The notes under the pieces are model-generated. The model was given only the letters and a program-made list of their open reading frames with translations, was not told the origin of the DNA and made no database searches. The translations under genes were made by a program, and so were the position numbers. Positions 35,328-44,766 of a stretch of DNA of 64,000 nucleotides are shown here, one piece after another. The stretch is taken from positions 992,001 to 1,056,000 of the forward strand of contig CAVQHI010000001.1 of NCBI GenBank assembly GCA_963712305.1. Reading direction: 5' to 3'. How positions within the stretch are numbered: position 1 is the stretch's first letter; each line of letters starts with the position of its first letter. The stretch is from DATFNI01 sp963712305. Lineage in GTDB: Bacteria > Bacteroidota > Rhodothermia > Balneolales > DATFMH01.

Positions 35328-36224
35328 CTATTTGAATTGGCTCATAAATTTCTGAATCCCATTTCCTTTTCCGTGATCTACGCTTTGTAGTGGACTTAAC
35401 ACGTAGTCATTGCAAATTCCTAAGCACGACAAAGCTTTCTTTATCCCACCAATTACGTTACTCGAACCATATCCACTTCCACTATATACAATTGAGCTTA
35501 GTTCTATTATTTTGTCATGGAAGTCAAGTGCCTCTTTCAAGTTATTGTTTTGTATAGCATCAAATAGGGATACATATAATTTGGGAAATATGTTGGCACC
35601 ACCTGGAATTCCTCCGTCTGCTCCCAGTAGTAGTGTTTCCATTAGGAGCTCTTCCGGACCTATAAGTAATGAAAAATTTGATCTACTTTTTAGGTGATTT
35701 ACTTTATGGAAAAAGATCACGTCAGAAGAACTATCTTTAAAGCCAATGACTTTAGGGTTTTCAGTTAACCGTTCAACCAATTCAAGATTTATCTTTAATT
35801 TTGTAAGTGAAGGCTGGTTATATAAAAAAATAGGGAGATCAACCCTCTCAATAAGTTGGTCGAAATAGCTGTTTAATTCCTTTTCATTGACATAGAAATA
35901 AAATGGTGGAGCAGCAACAACACCCTGAGCCCCAAGCTCATATGATTTTTGGGCCATATGTACCGATTCTGAAAATGAAGAATCGGTTATACCCACCAAT
36001 ACAGGAACTCTTCCATTGACTAATCGACAAACTCTTTTAATTAAATCAACCCTTAAAGAATAAGAGAGACTTGGCCCCTCACCAGTCGTGCCAAGGATAA
36101 ACAAACCATGAACCCCGCCACTAATTACATGTTCGATTAACTTTTCCAAACCGTTAATATCTAAGTCTCCATCTTCAAGCAAGGGTGTCGCCAAAGGTGG
36201 AATTATGCCTTTAAATGAATTCAT
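35328..36224 (-). CDS. DapA/NanA-family class I aldolase or lyase
   Basis: 298 residues with the full DHDPS/NAL signature: FILGTTGEGPSLSYSLR, the Schiff-base lysine in KVIGFKDSS (about residue 165) and the catalytic Tyr in IFLYNQP (about 137). The fold is a TIM barrel acting on pyruvate-derived keto acids. In a catabolic sugar operon a 2-keto-3-deoxy-sugar-acid aldolase or N-acetylneuraminate lyase is more likely than true dihydrodipicolinate synthase. The neighbouring BNR propeller and SSS symporter would fit sialate, while fucI fits fucose, so the assignment stays at family level. It begins 46 bases after the symporter gene. Confidence 0.88.
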   Translation of the reverse strand: MNSFKGIIPPLATPLLEDGDLDINGLEKLIEHVISGGVHGLFILGTTGEGPSLSYSLRVDLIKRVCRLVNGRVPVLVGITDSSFSESVHMAQKSYELGAQGVVAAPPFYFYVNEKELNSYFDQLIERVDLPIFLYNQPSLTKLKINLELVERLTENPKVIGFKDSSSDVIFFHKVNHLKSRSNFSLLIGPEELLMETLLLGADGGIPGGANIFPKLYVSLFDAIQNNNLKEALDFHDKIIELSSIVYSGSGYGSSNVIGGIKKALSCLGICNDYVLSPLQSVDHGKGNGIQKFMSQFK

Positions 36225-36270
36225 TTTGATTTATTTATCATTTGGTTCATTGATTTTTGATGCAAACATT

Positions 36271-37770
36271 TTAGTATTCATCCGAATTCGCTACATACTT
36301 TTTAAGAGTTAACTTTTCCCTGAAATAATTCACGCATATACCGGTCAATAGAATCACTAGCGTTCCAATAACTATGATCAAGAAACTATGAAAGGGACTT
36401 TTGAATTTGGATAATTCACCAGTCCATGTTGGAGAAATTGACATCCAGAAAATCACTATTACGCCTAAAATGACCCCAGCAATAGCTGCCGGATTTTTTG
36501 CCCGTGTCATTATTCCAAGTAAAAAAAGTCCCAGCATGCCACCACTGAAGATGCTTGCCAACTCCCACCACGTATCTAATGCACTTTTAGCTCCAATCAA
36601 CAGGATGGCGATGCCAGTGCCAAGTATTCCCCAGAGAAATGTCGTTATATATAGTACTTTCATGGATTCTTTGGAGCCAGCTTGAGGTCGGAAATAACGT
36701 TTATAAATATCCTGGAGAAGTAAAGTTGCCGAACTATTCATACTTGAAGAAAGTGTGCTCATAGCGGCAGCAAATATTGCTGAAACCACCAGCCCTGTAA
36801 TCCCAATAGGTAGAGTATGGATAATGAAAAAAGGATATACTGCATCGCCGCTAATATTGCCGGGAAGCAAAGTGGGTTGCAGAGTATAAAACGCGAACAA
36901 AGCTGTTCCAATAAAAAAAAACAAGGCTGAAATAGGCAGATAAGATAATGCTCCCATCCATACGCTAATTTTTGCATCACGATCGGAGCGAGCAGTTATG
37001 TATCTCTGAATATATCCCTGATCTATCCCAAAATTTTGGAGATTTATGGCGATACCATATATCAACACTACCCAAAATGTGGGTTTTGATATACTTGCAC
37101 TAAAGCTTCCAAGACTAAATTTATTATGATCCGCTGCAATCTTGAAAATATTTGCTGCGCCACCTGGAGCATCGATTAATAGAACCACAACTGTTATCAC
37201 AGCCCCCAAAACAAGTACAACTGTTTGAACAGCATCCGTCCATATTACACCTTCAATGCCTCCTAACATAGTATACATTGTTACCAAAATTCCGGTAACA
37301 ATGATAATTAACTTTATATCCAACCCAACAAACTCACCCATTGTCAATGCAACTAAATAAAGAATAGTTGCAATTCGGGCTACTTGTGTTAATAGATACA
37401 TGATAACCGCATAGGTTCTGGCCCATGGTCCAAATCTTTTCTCTAAATGATGATAGGCAGATATCTCACCGACGCTACGGTAAAAGGGGACGAAATAACG
37501 GACAGCTATCCAGGCAGCAAGTGGAAGTGATAAACTGAAAACGAAAGGATTCCAATTGGACATGTACGCCTTGCCGGGATTAGCTAAAAAACTAATACTG
37601 CTTATATATGTTCCAATGACTGATAATCCTACTACCCATCCGGGTAAGGATCTGTTGGCAGCCATAAATGCATCGGGATTCCTGTTGGTACGAACAAACC
37701 AAGATCCAAATGCAACGGTACCAACCAAGTATAATAATACAATTGTGAGATCTAATACTGATAATTCCAA
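36271..37770 (-). CDS. Sodium:solute symporter (SSS family)
   Basis: A 499-residue membrane protein with 13-14 hydrophobic segments. It includes the SSS N-terminal block RTNRNPDAFMAANRSLPGWV then VGLSVIGTYISSISFLANPG, the conserved GGIEGVIWTDAVQTVVLVLG segment, and the sodium-site region AIFAAAMSTLSSSMNSSATL. It imports a sugar or sugar acid with Na+. The operon position between the BNR propeller gene (47 bases) and the DapA-family gene (46 bases) indicates it carries the product of extracellular breakdown into the cytoplasm. Relatives include sialate and glucose symporters; the substrate is not assigned. Confidence 0.92.
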   Translation of the reverse strand: MELSVLDLTIVLLYLVGTVAFGSWFVRTNRNPDAFMAANRSLPGWVVGLSVIGTYISSISFLANPGKAYMSNWNPFVFSLSLPLAAWIAVRYFVPFYRSVGEISAYHHLEKRFGPWARTYAVIMYLLTQVARIATILYLVALTMGEFVGLDIKLIIIVTGILVTMYTMLGGIEGVIWTDAVQTVVLVLGAVITVVVLLIDAPGGAANIFKIAADHNKFSLGSFSASISKPTFWVVLIYGIAINLQNFGIDQGYIQRYITARSDRDAKISVWMGALSYLPISALFFFIGTALFAFYTLQPTLLPGNISGDAVYPFFIIHTLPIGITGLVVSAIFAAAMSTLSSSMNSSATLLLQDIYKRYFRPQAGSKESMKVLYITTFLWGILGTGIAILLIGAKSALDTWWELASIFSGGMLGLFLLGIMTRAKNPAAIAGVILGVIVIFWMSISPTWTGELSKFKSPFHSFLIIVIGTLVILLTGICVNYFREKLTLKKYVANSDEY

Positions 37771-37817
37771 TGCGACACCTACATTTATATGATGCTATTA
37801 AAACTTGCAACTATTCA

Positions 37818-39149
37818 TTATTCAGACTTTATCCAGCTTTCATTAAATACAGCATATTTTATGGTTTGTCGTTTTACATGCTTTTGTTCTGGTAAATAGT
37901 AACTGTAGGTCACGTAAATATTACCATTATGTCCCTGAATAATAGCTGGATAATGGGCTTCTCTGGGGTTGGTACTATTATCGAATTCAATCTTCTTTTT
38001 CCAGGGCCATGTTTTCCCGTCATCTTCTGATAATGCTACTGCAAGGCTATTACGTCTCTTCTCTGTATCATTATATATTAGCACCCAATGACTGTTTTTT
38101 AGAGTCACAATATCAGCTGCTGATCCAGGATTCGGAATTGAAGTATCTTTGACCAAGCTCCACGTTTCCCCATTATCTGTTGAACGACTAACTTGCAGGC
38201 GTTTCGGTGGAGGTCCATTATCCCGCATATATGCAACTAATTCACCAGTTTTCGTTACTGTAATAGCAGGTTGAATATTTCCTAATCCTACTAGAGGGGT
38301 ACTATACTTCCAATTTTTTCCCCAGTTATCAGTGTATGCCATTAATGAAAAACTAAACCCGTCAGAATAAAGTGGGACAATCATCCTGCCTGATCGGGTT
38401 ATGAAAGGTTTATTTCTTGTCTGCCAACCCATTCTACGGAAATAGGGATATCCTAATTTGGCTTTCTCATAGGTGCCATCTTTATGGATTATGCGCCCAT
38501 CTTTAACCATATTTTTTCCTTTAGCTTTGGAAATAATTTGGTGGCTCCAATTGTTGTATAACTTCTCTTCTTTGGCAGATTTGAAGTTTTTTTTTAGCTC
38601 CTTTAATTGCTTTTTTACGGATCGCACAAATGAATCCTCCGGCTGGATTCCTCGCTCTGTTTTGTCTCCCGGTTTAACAAGAAGGTTTGATTGCCAATCC
38701 CATAATGGTGGACCAAGCATATTGGAATAGTCATCACTTATTCTGTAATTGAGGAGTGACGTTTCCCATTGATTTGCAATTACTGTATACCACATCAGCC
38801 ATAAGTGATGCTTCCCATCCATAAATAGGATGGGATTGATATCAGGAAACCCTTTAATATCTGCCAAAACGAATGGCTTACTCCATTCGTTGCTACCAAA
38901 TTTTTTCCTCGCACCATAGATTTTAACGTTATCTGCCCAACGTTCACCACTTCCTTGATACCACCCGGCAAGCAAATCTCCATTAGGTAACTCGACTATA
39001 GTTGATCCGTGAACGTGTTCACTTTGGAAAGGCAGGATTAGTTCTGATTTAAAATAAGAATTTTGTCCATAACACATAGATACAGACATCAGTAAAATCA
39101 GGGTAACTATAAACAATTGGGAAGTCCGAGAATCCGAATAAAACTTCAT
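37818..39149 (-). CDS. Secreted BNR/neuraminidase-fold propeller protein
   Basis: 443 residues from the ATG at 39149 (GAAGGT seven bases upstream), which begins a signal peptide (LFIVTLILLMSVSMCYG); the open frame starts seven codons earlier. The propeller begins HVHGSTIVELPNGDLLAGWY. Asp-box-like repeats are SRSTDNGETWSLV and SEDDGKTWPWKK. A Lys-rich insertion (KKQLKELKKNFKSAKEEKL) interrupts an early blade. It is related to the lipoprotein at 12375 but is exported rather than lipidated. Canonical sialidase FRIP arginine is absent, so a different glycosidase or lyase chemistry, or glycan binding, is possible. It is the first gene of the fucI operon, downstream of a LacI-type palindrome at 39203. 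Confidence 0.75.
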   Translation of the reverse strand: MKFYSDSRTSQLFIVTLILLMSVSMCYGQNSYFKSELILPFQSEHVHGSTIVELPNGDLLAGWYQGSGERWADNVKIYGARKKFGSNEWSKPFVLADIKGFPDINPILFMDGKHHLWLMWYTVIANQWETSLLNYRISDDYSNMLGPPLWDWQSNLLVKPGDKTERGIQPEDSFVRSVKKQLKELKKNFKSAKEEKLYNNWSHQIISKAKGKNMVKDGRIIHKDGTYEKAKLGYPYFRRMGWQTRNKPFITRSGRMIVPLYSDGFSFSLMAYTDNWGKNWKYSTPLVGLGNIQPAITVTKTGELVAYMRDNGPPPKRLQVSRSTDNGETWSLVKDTSIPNPGSAADIVTLKNSHWVLIYNDTEKRRNSLAVALSEDDGKTWPWKKKIEFDNSTNPREAHYPAIIQGHNGNIYVTYSYYLPEQKHVKRQTIKYAVFNESWIKSE

Positions 39150-39202
39150 TCTGTATACCTTCAAAGACATTTAACTAATCAGCATATTTTGTGTTCAAAT
39201 TA

Positions 39203-39214
39203 TAAACGTTTACA
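39203..39214. promoter_or_regulatory. LacI-type operator upstream of the BNR-SSS-DapA-FGGY-fucI operon
   Basis: TAAACGTTTACA, with a perfect TAAACGTTTA core, lies 54 bases upstream of the BNR gene start. It matches the sites at 47853, 47928 and 49095, with the same central CG and flanks. Confidence 0.65.
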
Positions 39215-39403
39215 ATCCTTGGTGTGCGGATTTTCGGTTAAAAAGGAATAACAACCTACACCGCATTTACAATAAACTTTTCTTCCAGCATCTTTAAATT
39301 TTCGAAACAGATCAAAGTCTGAATTTTTCGTGAGTTCACCAGACATTTTGAATACTCCGGCAGTAAATCAGAATGAACAATTTCATGAATATTGATCCAT
39401 TTG

Positions 39404-40186
39404 TTATTGACCAACGTGATGTAATTGGGATAAGGCATTGTGAGAGGCATTCTTGAGAAATTGAATATCATAACTATATGTGATAAACCGCATTCCTTCA
39501 GACACCAATTTTTTTACATCTTCCATGTCATTGAGATGGATACCTGGCGCAACTCCATATTTATTGCAGGCTGAAATAACCTTACGAAACGCATCCTCTG
39601 TCTTTGGATGATGAATTTCTCCTGGAATACCCATATCCTGGGTTAGATCAGAGGGACCTATCATAACTGCATCAACACCTTTCACAGACACAATATCATA
39701 TACGTTCTCTACCCCCTCCTCACTTTCTATCTGAACAACGGTCATGAGTTCATTATTTGCCCAATTTGTATATTCTACTAAATCGTGATCTCTAAACTGT
39801 GTAACGATATTAGAGATACTTACTCCTCTTTTCCCCGCTGGAGCATACTTAGTCGATTTTACGATGTATTCAACCTCATCTTTTGACCTGACTTGTGGGA
39901 GTATTAAACCTTCAGCTCCGATATCTAGTATTTGTGCCATTTGATGATACAATTTATCAGGAACCCGGACATATAATGCTAAATCTTCATATTTGGCTAA
40001 TAATGAACAATTACCCAGTGTTTCATAATCATAGTCACTATGTTCGGTGTCCAGTATCACATAATCCCATTTCTGCGACGCATATAATGCAATCGCTTGG
40101 GGAGATTTTAGGATGCGAAGCATGGTTCCAAAGCATGTTTTTCCTTCTTTTAGCTTTTTTTTAACCAAACTGGTTTTCAAACTCAT
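39404..40186 (-). CDS. HpcH/HpaI-family class II aldolase
   Basis: 260 residues with all HpcH/HpaI active-site elements. These are LDTEHSDYDYE (base His), YVRVPDK (substrate Arg), QIESEEGVENV (metal Glu) and MIGPSDLTQDMGIPG (metal Asp and hydrophobic loop). Such enzymes split 4-hydroxy-2-keto acids such as 2-keto-3-deoxy-L-rhamnonate, usually giving pyruvate and an aldehyde. In locus 2 it gives a second keto-acid aldolase beside the DapA-family enzyme. It is separated from the BNR gene by about 250 bases containing an operator and lies 45 bases after the glycosidase-like gene, so it belongs to the upstream unit. Confidence 0.9.
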   Translation of the reverse strand: MSLKTSLVKKKLKEGKTCFGTMLRILKSPQAIALYASQKWDYVILDTEHSDYDYETLGNCSLLAKYEDLALYVRVPDKLYHQMAQILDIGAEGLILPQVRSKDEVEYIVKSTKYAPAGKRGVSISNIVTQFRDHDLVEYTNWANNELMTVVQIESEEGVENVYDIVSVKGVDAVMIGPSDLTQDMGIPGEIHHPKTEDAFRKVISACNKYGVAPGIHLNDMEDVKKLVSEGMRFITYSYDIQFLKNASHNALSQLHHVGQ

Positions 40187-40230
40187 AATGACATTGCGTC
40201 TTTGTATTTTTATTAATTCTTTTTTAACAG

Positions 40231-42678
40231 TTACTTATTGGTTTCTTTCTTTATTAGCCAAACTTCTGCCACCTGACATCCACGTCCGTTCCCCCCCTGC
40301 CCTAACTCTTGATTCCATGTCAAAGTCAAGTTTCCGTCACGGGTGGCTTGCCGGGGAATATCAAACTCAACCGGATGAACAGGCATTGGTTTTTTGATAT
40401 AAGGATGCACCTGGATATTATCATCTGCCATTAGGCGAATTTTAGTATTGAAATCGTCGCCTGTATAGACCATTTTGACTTCGTATTGTGCTGTGGTGTC
40501 AAGGTGCGTATACTTCATACTAAGAGGTTGATTATATAATGTTTGAGCATATCTCGACCAAGATACCCTCCAATCTTTCACACGGTTCCCCACAGTAAAG
40601 CCCGTAAATGGACTAGTCAAAAAAGAAGGATCCTTATCGTACGGTTTCCCTTTGACCAAGTCTGGCTGATGCCCAAGATTCCCAAGATCGTCATAAAACC
40701 CACCCGGTCCCGGGTTCGTCCAATTCACCAAGCTGTCTATCCCAGCCAACCTTGCCTTCTCGTCCTTTATTTCGCTGATCCGATCGAATTGTTTCTCTAA
40801 CCAAATACGGTTATTAAGCGGATAGTTGATTAGATCCAGATTAGCTCCTCTTCTAACTGCTTTGGCAAAATATCTGGTCACGCTTTTTTGCATATGGATA
40901 CTCTGAAAAAGTGCTTCGGCCAGTTCATATATTCGTCGCTCCCAGTCCTGAGATACTGGGTCCTCCACAGCATCATCAAGCACTGAACGTGCACGCCTCA
41001 TCGCCAGTAGAGATCCGGTCCGGGATGCCTGGCGCAGAAGACCTATCGCCTTATCCTCCAGTCCCGTCTCATAGATCAGACGACTTCGGTTATACGCATC
41101 ATAATACGCCCGATAAAGACCTTCCTGAAACCGCCAGTTCAACCGCTGAGAAGGTGATGCCTCCTTTTCCATTGACTGGAACTTTTCCAGTGTGTTGTAC
41201 ACCGAGGTGTTACCCAGCAACGGCCCCTCCCAGTCTCTCTCCAGGTCGAGAAGTCCCTTGGCATAACTATCAGTATACTGGGGTCCAATGAAATACCGGC
41301 TGTAATCACGCAAGATATCCAGTACATTTGCCTTTGGATTCCAGCCCAGACCGCTCCAGACCATTTTATTAACATCATCGTTTATTCCCTCAGAATAAGT
41401 TATGAATCCGTAATAATCCTTCTGGCTTACCGAATGGAAAATAGCAGCCTCCTGCATGGGCCGGGGATTAATCGATTCCCGGTTCTCGGTGGCCACGTAG
41501 GCATAATCCCAATCCGGCACCGGATACTGGGAGTCGTAATTATGAGTAATGTCAGGATAACGGCGGATTGGATAGTGTGTGGGTATCTTACGCCGAAGCT
41601 CTGCGATGCTCATTCCCAATTGCGGCCCATAGACAATTCCACCTAACCAAGCAGGTTCCTTCTTCAGAAGCTGGTAAAACTCTTGTAGCCATTGACCGCT
41701 AAATCCCTGCGGAGACATCCACAATTGGGCTTTGGGATGATACTGATGCAGCAAGGCGGCCTCCTTTTTCATGTAACTGAACATCACCTTAGGTGGTGTA
41801 TGACCAGGATCTCCACCCGGAACAAATACGACGTCGATTTTAGGAAGACTGGAAAAGATTTTCTTGTTCTCGGCCAGTGACTTCTCCACATTTTCTTTCT
41901 TCGTATAATCTCCATACATCATTGGATACCATATCCAAGTATTTAATCCGTACTTCTTGATAATCTCATCCATCTTAACCATCATTGACAGTTGGGGACG
42001 AGAAAACATGGGACTGTCTGAAATATCATCTGTGTGGGGGGGTAATAGTTCAAAAGAATTGGTCCCGAATACGATTAGATCTCTTATGTAACTCTCCCAC
42101 ATTCTCACAGTAAATCCATCATAAGAATTGGTCTTTGGGCGGTATCCAAGTTGATGTCCACGAAGGGGGAGTTGTGGGTGTGTCGATATATTCAATGAGG
42201 CAGGAACAAGGATTTTTTGTGGATACATAGTAATCTTTCGTAGGAAGTATCCCGCTCCAAACAACATGCCCCGGGCATCATTACCCAGAATAAGAATAGT
42301 CGGCGCATGCCGAGTCTGTTCATTAGTAATAATCCGGAAACCCTCTGCATGATCATGTGCTGAGGATTGAAACAAAGATCTAGCAAAGGGTCCCCGATTG
42401 TTTTGAAGTTTATCTGCCGGCCCAATGGCTATAACAGGTGTGTTTGATTCCGGCCATCGTGTCGTCACAGACAGACGAATACGAGTTCGCATGTTGATTT
42501 CATCGACTAGCATCTGAACAGATGCCTGCTCTGTCTTAGACAATTCTGAGGGAACTACTATTTTGGCCTCAGACAAATCCTGAAAATTGTTATTAAATGA
42601 ATACGCATTAGGCGCTAATAAAATCACGCTGAAAAATGCAATGATAAATATGAAAAAACCATATGAATTTTGTTTCAT
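40231..42678 (-). CDS. Secreted glycosidase-like protein with GH67/GH20-type N-terminal domain
   Basis: 815 residues from the ATG at 42678 (AAGGT upstream); the frame opens at a TTG six codons earlier. A signal peptide (FFIFIIAFFSVILLAPNAYS) is followed by a zincin-like N-domain (AKIVVPSELSKTEQASVQML, TPVIAIGPADKL), typical of GH67 alpha-glucuronidases and GH20/GH84 hexosaminidases. A TIM-barrel-like core follows (YIRDLIVFGTNSFELLPPHT; GLNTWIWYPMMYGDY; VVFVPGGDPGHTPP), then a helical domain and a C-terminal beta region. I cannot name the catalytic pair or family. It is the first gene after susD of locus 2 and probably makes the initial cut on the glycan. It could be inactive on sugars. Confidence 0.65.
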   Translation of the reverse strand: MKQNSYGFFIFIIAFFSVILLAPNAYSFNNNFQDLSEAKIVVPSELSKTEQASVQMLVDEINMRTRIRLSVTTRWPESNTPVIAIGPADKLQNNRGPFARSLFQSSAHDHAEGFRIITNEQTRHAPTILILGNDARGMLFGAGYFLRKITMYPQKILVPASLNISTHPQLPLRGHQLGYRPKTNSYDGFTVRMWESYIRDLIVFGTNSFELLPPHTDDISDSPMFSRPQLSMMVKMDEIIKKYGLNTWIWYPMMYGDYTKKENVEKSLAENKKIFSSLPKIDVVFVPGGDPGHTPPKVMFSYMKKEAALLHQYHPKAQLWMSPQGFSGQWLQEFYQLLKKEPAWLGGIVYGPQLGMSIAELRRKIPTHYPIRRYPDITHNYDSQYPVPDWDYAYVATENRESINPRPMQEAAIFHSVSQKDYYGFITYSEGINDDVNKMVWSGLGWNPKANVLDILRDYSRYFIGPQYTDSYAKGLLDLERDWEGPLLGNTSVYNTLEKFQSMEKEASPSQRLNWRFQEGLYRAYYDAYNRSRLIYETGLEDKAIGLLRQASRTGSLLAMRRARSVLDDAVEDPVSQDWERRIYELAEALFQSIHMQKSVTRYFAKAVRRGANLDLINYPLNNRIWLEKQFDRISEIKDEKARLAGIDSLVNWTNPGPGGFYDDLGNLGHQPDLVKGKPYDKDPSFLTSPFTGFTVGNRVKDWRVSWSRYAQTLYNQPLSMKYTHLDTTAQYEVKMVYTGDDFNTKIRLMADDNIQVHPYIKKPMPVHPVEFDIPRQATRDGNLTLTWNQELGQGGNGRGCQVAEVWLIKKETNK

Positions 42679-43074
42679 AAAGACCTTTTTTTCCAATTAC
42701 TAGTGAATAAACATTACATCCAATGAGAAATATTCTTGAACTCAATGCTTCATTTAATACTATATCTGATATATGGGATATAGTTTTTTCATATAGACTT
42801 TATACAACTTTATTATTACCACTTTTAATATTTTTAAAAAGCATATCCCATTGACTATTATTTAAATAATAATAGTCATTACATTTTGAATTAAAAGTTA
42901 TTTAGATAAAGCCTATCGTCAATTATCTATTATTACAATTAACTTTACATGCATAAATATCTATTTACATTATAATTAACCCAATGTAAAAAGAACAATT
43001 CATCCTAAACAATCAAAAACACAAAATTGAAACTTCACTCACATTTTATGCGATTCATTAGAAAATGAGACGCC
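42679..43074. other. AT-rich intergenic region with a long hairpin
   Basis: About 400 bases between susD and the glycosidase-like gene. It contains an 11-bp inverted repeat, TGACTATTATT with AATAATAGTCA, loop TAAAT (42852-42878). It may end or attenuate susCD transcription, but no T run follows it on the minus strand. A sequence near 42706-42718 resembles a LacI site with one base missing and was not counted. Confidence 0.45.
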
Positions 43075-44730
43075 TTAATATCCTGGGTTTTGCTCCAACT
43101 TTTTTGCAAAGTTGGCATCGATAGCATCTTGTGGTATTGGCCATAAGCTATCGTAATCTTGAATTGTTTCTCTGGTAACTTCAGGAAATCCGTATTTTCT
43201 TACCCGTTCTACTAATTTGCCCATACGCATAAGGGTTCGCCTTCTTGAGACTTCATACATCAATTCTCTTGCCCTCTCATCAAGAATAAAATCCACACTG
43301 ACGTCGCTTGCACTTATTGATGATGCATGTGCCCTTGAACGGACTTTATTAATATCATCAGCAGCCTTTTGTTTTTCTCCATTTCTCAAATATGCTTCTG
43401 CTCGTAGCAAATACAATCCAGCTAATCTATAGACATAAACATCATTTGTAGTCCGCCCAGATGCATTATCGCCTTCCCATGGATTACCTTCAATTTTTCG
43501 AGGATAGGCATATAGCCTTCTTGAAGTATCTTCTTTGGATAAGTTGATTACATTTTTAATCAGCTGACCGTAATATTTAGATGCAGGGTTATTAAAGTAG
43601 AATTTCCTTCGGAAATTATATTTTGAGTTTCTAATATCATCTTCATCATTCTTCCAGATATCATAGATAGAATAATTTGTACCTCTTACACGACCGACAC
43701 CTCTACCCAGTGTATCAGTTGGAATGTCTGCTACACCGTCTGGATCTTTTATTTTAGTCAAAAAAGGACCGATATTTCGGATAGTGGCATTTCCACCTCG
43801 TGTTCCACCACCACCAGCTATATTCTCAGCAAATTGCCATACGTATATAGATTCCATGTTACCTGAGCTTCTATTATAATTCCCATCCTGAAATAAATCA
43901 GAAAATACATCCCCAGGTTCATTAGCTTTACTGCCAAAACGTTTTGTCATTAAGTGATAATTACCAGAATTAATTACTGTAGATGCGCTCTCAATTGCTT
44001 TCTCATATTGACCCAAGCTAATGTCAACATTTGTTAATAAATATTCTGCTGCGGCTTTAACGATACTCCCCTCCTTATTTGCCGGAACAGTTTCAGGTAA
44101 CCATTTGACGGCAAATTCCAAATCCTTTTGCGCAAAACTATACACCGCACTTCTTTTAGCTCTTACGTAGTCAAAACGAGGCTGACTCTGGAGAGTATCC
44201 ACTATAGGAACACCTCCATAAAGATTTGCCAAAAAATTATAGGTATAAGCGCGGAAGAATTTGGCCTCCGCAATTACAGCATTTTTTTCTTGGTCATTCG
44301 CCCATATCTTTTGTAATTCAGGTTTGTTAGCGTAAGTAATTATTGTGTTAGCTTGGGAAATCATCTCTTTATACGCCCAATCCCAGTTAGTCTTCACTTC
44401 TGGGGTATTGGGATTTAGATATGATACCCAGTTGCGGTATGTATAATATTCTTCCCCAGCATCTGCACCAATATCAGTACCAGGCCAATTAGTAATAAAG
44501 TAAGTATTGTCATCCTGGGTCATCTCTTCTCTTGCTGATCTCACTAAGCCAATCAAATACGTTTCGAAACCTTCTTTCGAATTCAGTGTAGCTTTTGCAC
44601 TCAAGGATGACAATGGTGTCTCGTTGAGGATATCATGGTTGCAAGAAGTCGACAAACTTAAAATGCCAAATACTAACACACCTGATACAATTATATTTCT
44701 TAAGTATGATTTTCTAGTTAAAATTCTCAT
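43075..44730 (-). CDS. SusD/RagB-family outer-membrane lipoprotein (locus 2)
   Basis: 551 residues with a lipoprotein signal (NIIVSGVLVFGILSLSTSC). The SusD helical core is seen in WDWAYKEMISQANTIITYAN, AKFFRAYTYNFLANLYGGVP, YRLAGLYLLRAEAYLRNGEK and FILDERARELMYEVSRRRTL, and ends with the typical IPQDAIDANFAKKLEQNPGY. It is the glycan-binding lid of the SusC encoded 36 bases upstream. Low similarity to the SusD of locus 1 suggests a different glycan. The ATG at 44730 starts the signal peptide directly. Confidence 0.95.
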   Translation of the reverse strand: MRILTRKSYLRNIIVSGVLVFGILSLSTSCNHDILNETPLSSLSAKATLNSKEGFETYLIGLVRSAREEMTQDDNTYFITNWPGTDIGADAGEEYYTYRNWVSYLNPNTPEVKTNWDWAYKEMISQANTIITYANKPELQKIWANDQEKNAVIAEAKFFRAYTYNFLANLYGGVPIVDTLQSQPRFDYVRAKRSAVYSFAQKDLEFAVKWLPETVPANKEGSIVKAAAEYLLTNVDISLGQYEKAIESASTVINSGNYHLMTKRFGSKANEPGDVFSDLFQDGNYNRSSGNMESIYVWQFAENIAGGGGTRGGNATIRNIGPFLTKIKDPDGVADIPTDTLGRGVGRVRGTNYSIYDIWKNDEDDIRNSKYNFRRKFYFNNPASKYYGQLIKNVINLSKEDTSRRLYAYPRKIEGNPWEGDNASGRTTNDVYVYRLAGLYLLRAEAYLRNGEKQKAADDINKVRSRAHASSISASDVSVDFILDERARELMYEVSRRRTLMRMGKLVERVRKYGFPEVTRETIQDYDSLWPIPQDAIDANFAKKLEQNPGY

Positions 44731-44766
44731 AACAACATATTTTAGAATTTATAAAACAGTATTTGG

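Noticed and set aside
35328..36224. Annotation as dihydrodipicolinate synthase for lysine biosynthesis.
   Set aside because: The gene is embedded in a catabolic sugar operon; motifs are shared by the whole DapA/NanA family.
42706..42718. Possible fifth LacI operator, ATAAACATTACAT, upstream of the glycosidase-like gene.
   Set aside because: It lacks the central CG and is one base shorter than the other sites, so the half-site spacing is wrong.
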